Assembly: GCA_012032075.1 (NCBI GenBank)
Contig: JAAURU010000132.1
Span: forward strand, 1 to 8,578
Origin: Flavobacterium sp.
GTDB taxonomy: Bacteria > Bacteroidota > Bacteroidia > Flavobacteriales > Flavobacteriaceae
Direction of reading: 5' to 3'
Length of the DNA stretch: 8,578 nucleotides
This document shows positions 7,232-8,578 of this stretch, piece after piece; the stretch's first letter is position 1, and the number at the start of each line of letters is the position of its first letter. The translations under genes and the position numbers were made by a program. A model generated the notes under the pieces. It made no database searches, was not told where the DNA came from, and saw only the letters and a list, made by a program, of their open reading frames with translations.

Positions 7232-7399
7232 ATGAATGAGAAAAAACCAAAGCTTGGCAGAAAACCTGCAGACGACCCAAAAGTAAATATATCTGTTTAC
7301 ATTAAAACATCGATAGTTGAAAAAAATGGTGGCAAAGAAATCGCCAAAGAAAAAGTAATTAATTATTTAGAAACAGAAGCTAAAAAAGAAAAAAAATAA
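7232..7399 (+). CDS. 55-residue basic protein, ribbon-helix-helix-like
   Basis: The short frame reads MNEKKPKLGRKPADDPKV, then NISVYIKTSIVEKNGGKE and a helix ending in lysines (YLETEAKKEKK). The order of a basic N-terminus with GRKP, a short strand (VNISVYI), a turn with GG and one or two helices resembles small ribbon-helix-helix DNA-binding proteins and the GRP-type N-termini of some mobile-element proteins. This rests on pattern only. It lies 32 bases after the previous gene and 18 before the lipoprotein gene, all in one direction. The start at 7232 follows an A-rich leader (TATTTAAAATG). If it binds DNA it could regulate this operon; a target is not visible. Confidence 0.6.
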   Translation: MNEKKPKLGRKPADDPKVNISVYIKTSIVEKNGGKEIAKEKVINYLETEAKKEKK

Positions 7400-7417
7400 C
7401 CTATTAAATTTAAAATT

Positions 7418-8179
7418 ATGAAAACATTAAAAGTAACATTAGTAGCATTAGTAAGCATTGTATTGTTTAGTTGTGAAAAAGACAGTACAGAAGAACAAAT
7501 AATAACAGAAGAAACACCAACAGCAAAAGTTGATTTTGGATTTACTGAAACGAATATAAACAATAACTACAAATTATTTATTGAGAATAATAGATTAAAC
7601 AGAGTAGCTTATTCTACTGGGCATACTGAAAATTTCATTTACAATAGTAATAATCAAGTTGAGCAGATAGAGTTTAATAAACCAAACGGAGAATTATTGT
7701 ATAAAGTTGATTTTTATTATACAAACAGTATTTTAGATTATTCAGAAAAACAATTTACTGGATATAATTCTAAAGAAAAAGACACTTATACATATAGTGG
7801 AAATATTACAAGTATATCTTCTGAATCAATTAACTTAACAACTAATCAAGTACAATTAACAAGTAATTCAAGTTTAGAAATAGATAGTAATAATTTAATT
7901 AGTGAAAACGGAAGCAATGGAGCTGTAACGTATCAATATGATAATAATAGCAATATCTTTTCAAATTTAGCAGGTTTAAAAGAATTAATTATTTATTATA
8001 AAAAAGCAGTTAATCCTAGAAATTTATCAAAAAACAATGTTAATGCAATTGATAGCGTTAATTCAAGTATGGATTATAATTTTGAAAATCAATATGACAA
8101 CTCAAATAGAATAATTCAAAAGAAACAATTAAAAACTAATGGAGATTTATATTATATTGAAAAAATATCTTATAACTAA
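7418..8179 (+). CDS. Lipoprotein with YD-like repeats, unknown function
   Basis: The 253-residue product has a lipoprotein signal peptide (MKTLKVTLVALVSIVLFSC), with the lipobox LFSC and C19 as the lipidated residue. The mature start is CEKDSTEE. The Lys-Asp pair followed by acidic residues resembles the lipoprotein export signal that sends lipoproteins to the cell surface in some Flavobacteria, but the match is partial. The body contains repeated beta-hairpin-like segments of the YD/RHS sort (RLNRVAYSTGHTENFIYN, VTYQYDNNSNIFSNLAG, NRIIQKKQLKTNGDLYYIE), as in Bacteroidota lipoproteins of the DUF4595-like kind. Binding partner and role are unknown. It starts after the leader TTTAAAATTATG and its stop overlaps the next start (TAATG), so the two are probably translated together. 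Confidence 0.8.
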   Translation: MKTLKVTLVALVSIVLFSCEKDSTEEQIITEETPTAKVDFGFTETNINNNYKLFIENNRLNRVAYSTGHTENFIYNSNNQVEQIEFNKPNGELLYKVDFYYTNSILDYSEKQFTGYNSKEKDTYTYSGNITSISSESINLTTNQVQLTSNSSLEIDSNNLISENGSNGAVTYQYDNNSNIFSNLAGLKELIIYYKKAVNPRNLSKNNVNAIDSVNSSMDYNFENQYDNSNRIIQKKQLKTNGDLYYIEKISYN

Positions 8180-8388
8180 TGAAAACAATATTAATGTTAT
8201 TTTTAGTAATAAGTTGCTCAATTTCATTCTATCAATTAGGTAAATTAAAAGCAAGTAAACCAAATTTTGAAATATATGATGGAGTAGCTGAAAGATATTT
8301 TAAAACATTTGGAAATCCAACTACAGAGCAAGAACAATGCAATTATGAATTTGTAGTGTATGGAGACAAATACGAGGGATGCAATTAA
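8179..8388 (+). CDS. Small exported or lipid-anchored protein, unknown function
   Basis: This 69-residue product starts MKTILMLFLVISC. VISC fits a lipobox, but the following residues (SISFYQLGKL) stay hydrophobic, so an uncleaved anchor over about residues 4-21 is equally likely. The remainder is polar, with two cysteines near the end (C53 and C68) that could form a disulfide in the periplasm. No family is recognised. The ATG shares one base with the stop of the lipoprotein gene (TAATG), a strong sign of translational coupling, and a terminator follows 28 bases after its stop. It may be a partner of the lipoprotein. Confidence 0.65.
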   Translation: MKTILMLFLVISCSISFYQLGKLKASKPNFEIYDGVAERYFKTFGNPTTEQEQCNYEFVVYGDKYEGCN

Positions 8389-8416
8389 AAAGTGTTAGTT
8401 TATTATTTATCTAGAG

Positions 8417-8441
8417 AAGCCACCTGAAAGGGTGGTTTTTT
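8417..8441 (+). terminator. Intrinsic terminator after the five-gene unit
   Basis: The stem ccacct (8420-8425) pairs with gggtgg (8430-8435) around a gaaa tetraloop. Outer pairs from 8417-8419 run into the T run at 8436-8441. This is a GC-rich, stable terminator in AT-rich DNA, and it ends the unit begun at 6598. Confidence 0.9.
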
Positions 8442-8482
8442 GTATTAAAATTTTTAAACTCAATTATATCATTTGTTAGATT

Positions 8483-8490
8483 TAGATTTG
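8483..8490 (+). promoter_or_regulatory. Bacteroidota -7 promoter box (TAGATTTG)
   Basis: TAGATTTG fits TAnnTTTG and is followed by CGCCTTT. The ten bases TTTGCGCCTT are identical to those at the box before the PorP/SprF-like gene (671-680). It lies after a terminator and points off the right edge, so it would serve a gene or RNA beyond the window. No start codon or -33 element can be assigned with confidence. Confidence 0.4.
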
Positions 8491-8508
8491 CGCCTTTAAA
8501 AAGAGAGC

Positions 8509-8576
8509 TTATAATTTCTCGCAACGACTGTTATTTTTTCGTTTATTATATCTTCCGTTGAGTTTGAGTTTTTGCC
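8509..8576 (+). repeat. Partial copy of an intergenic repeat, inverted relative to the left end
   Basis: Three blocks occur in the same order as on the minus strand of the left end. Bases 8509-8519 (ttataatttct) match the complement of 171-181, 8541-8554 (gtttattatatctt) match the complement of 134-147, and ttttgcc at 8570-8576 matches the complement of 117-123. The gaps are similar: 21 and 15 bases here against 23 and 10 there. A diverged dispersed repeat, cut by the window edge, would explain this. The blocks are AT-rich, so chance similarity is not excluded. Confidence 0.4.
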
Positions 8577-8578
8577 TT

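Noticed and set aside
7363..7563. Minus-strand open frame over the lipoprotein start
   Set aside because: It opposes a plus-strand gene with a clear lipoprotein signal and overlaps the 55-residue gene.
8509..8576. Possible integron attC-like site (caacg ... cgttg)
   Set aside because: The inverted bases are only five long, the paired core and inner boxes are not present, and the neighbouring genes do not look like single-gene cassettes.

Overview
The window comes from a very AT-rich member of the Bacteroidota, most likely class Flavobacteriia. The evidence is a PorP/SprF-family outer-membrane protein, a large secreted protein with a gliding-motility-type (CHU_C, type B) C-terminal domain, an OmpA-family protein with PD40 repeats, promoter-like TAnnTTTG boxes in place of E. 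coli type -10 boxes, and A-rich leaders without a clear Shine-Dalgarno sequence. Genus cannot be decided from the sequence.

Layout. (1) Bases 1-620 hold no convincing gene. The stretch is somewhat richer in G+C than the genes beside it and contains several inverted repeats, including a concentric palindrome at 370-408. (2) Bases 618-6537 look like one transcription unit: a pair of 14-bp direct repeats 21 bp apart, a -7 box at 667-674, a PorP/SprF-like gene (698-1626), a 905-residue secreted repeat protein (1637-4354), an OmpA/PD40 protein (4356-6506) and a hairpin terminator (6511-6537). This is the usual trio in which the PorP/SprF-like protein serves export of a type B type IX secretion (T9SS) substrate, with an OmpA-like partner able to anchor to peptidoglycan. 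(3) Bases 6598-8441 form a second small unit with its own -7 box and terminator. It has five short genes: two one-helix membrane proteins, a 55-residue basic protein resembling a ribbon-helix-helix regulator, a 253-residue lipoprotein with YD-like repeats, and a 69-residue exported or membrane-anchored protein. None has a function that can be named from sequence. (4) The right end carries another -7 box (8483-8490) and then sequence matching, in inverted orientation, short collinear blocks at the left end (117-181).

The main oddity is that both helper genes of the trio are broken as read. The PorP/SprF-like gene needs one extra base and the OmpA gene needs three, and all four missing bases fall in short A or T runs. 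Conserved family sequence continues in the next frame each time. The large substrate gene between them is intact. Either the assembly carries homopolymer deletions or the locus is decaying; the sequence alone does not settle this. The substrate gene also contains four tandem units of exactly 321 bp (107 residues), each with one conserved cysteine pair and patches of near-identity that suggest recombination among units.
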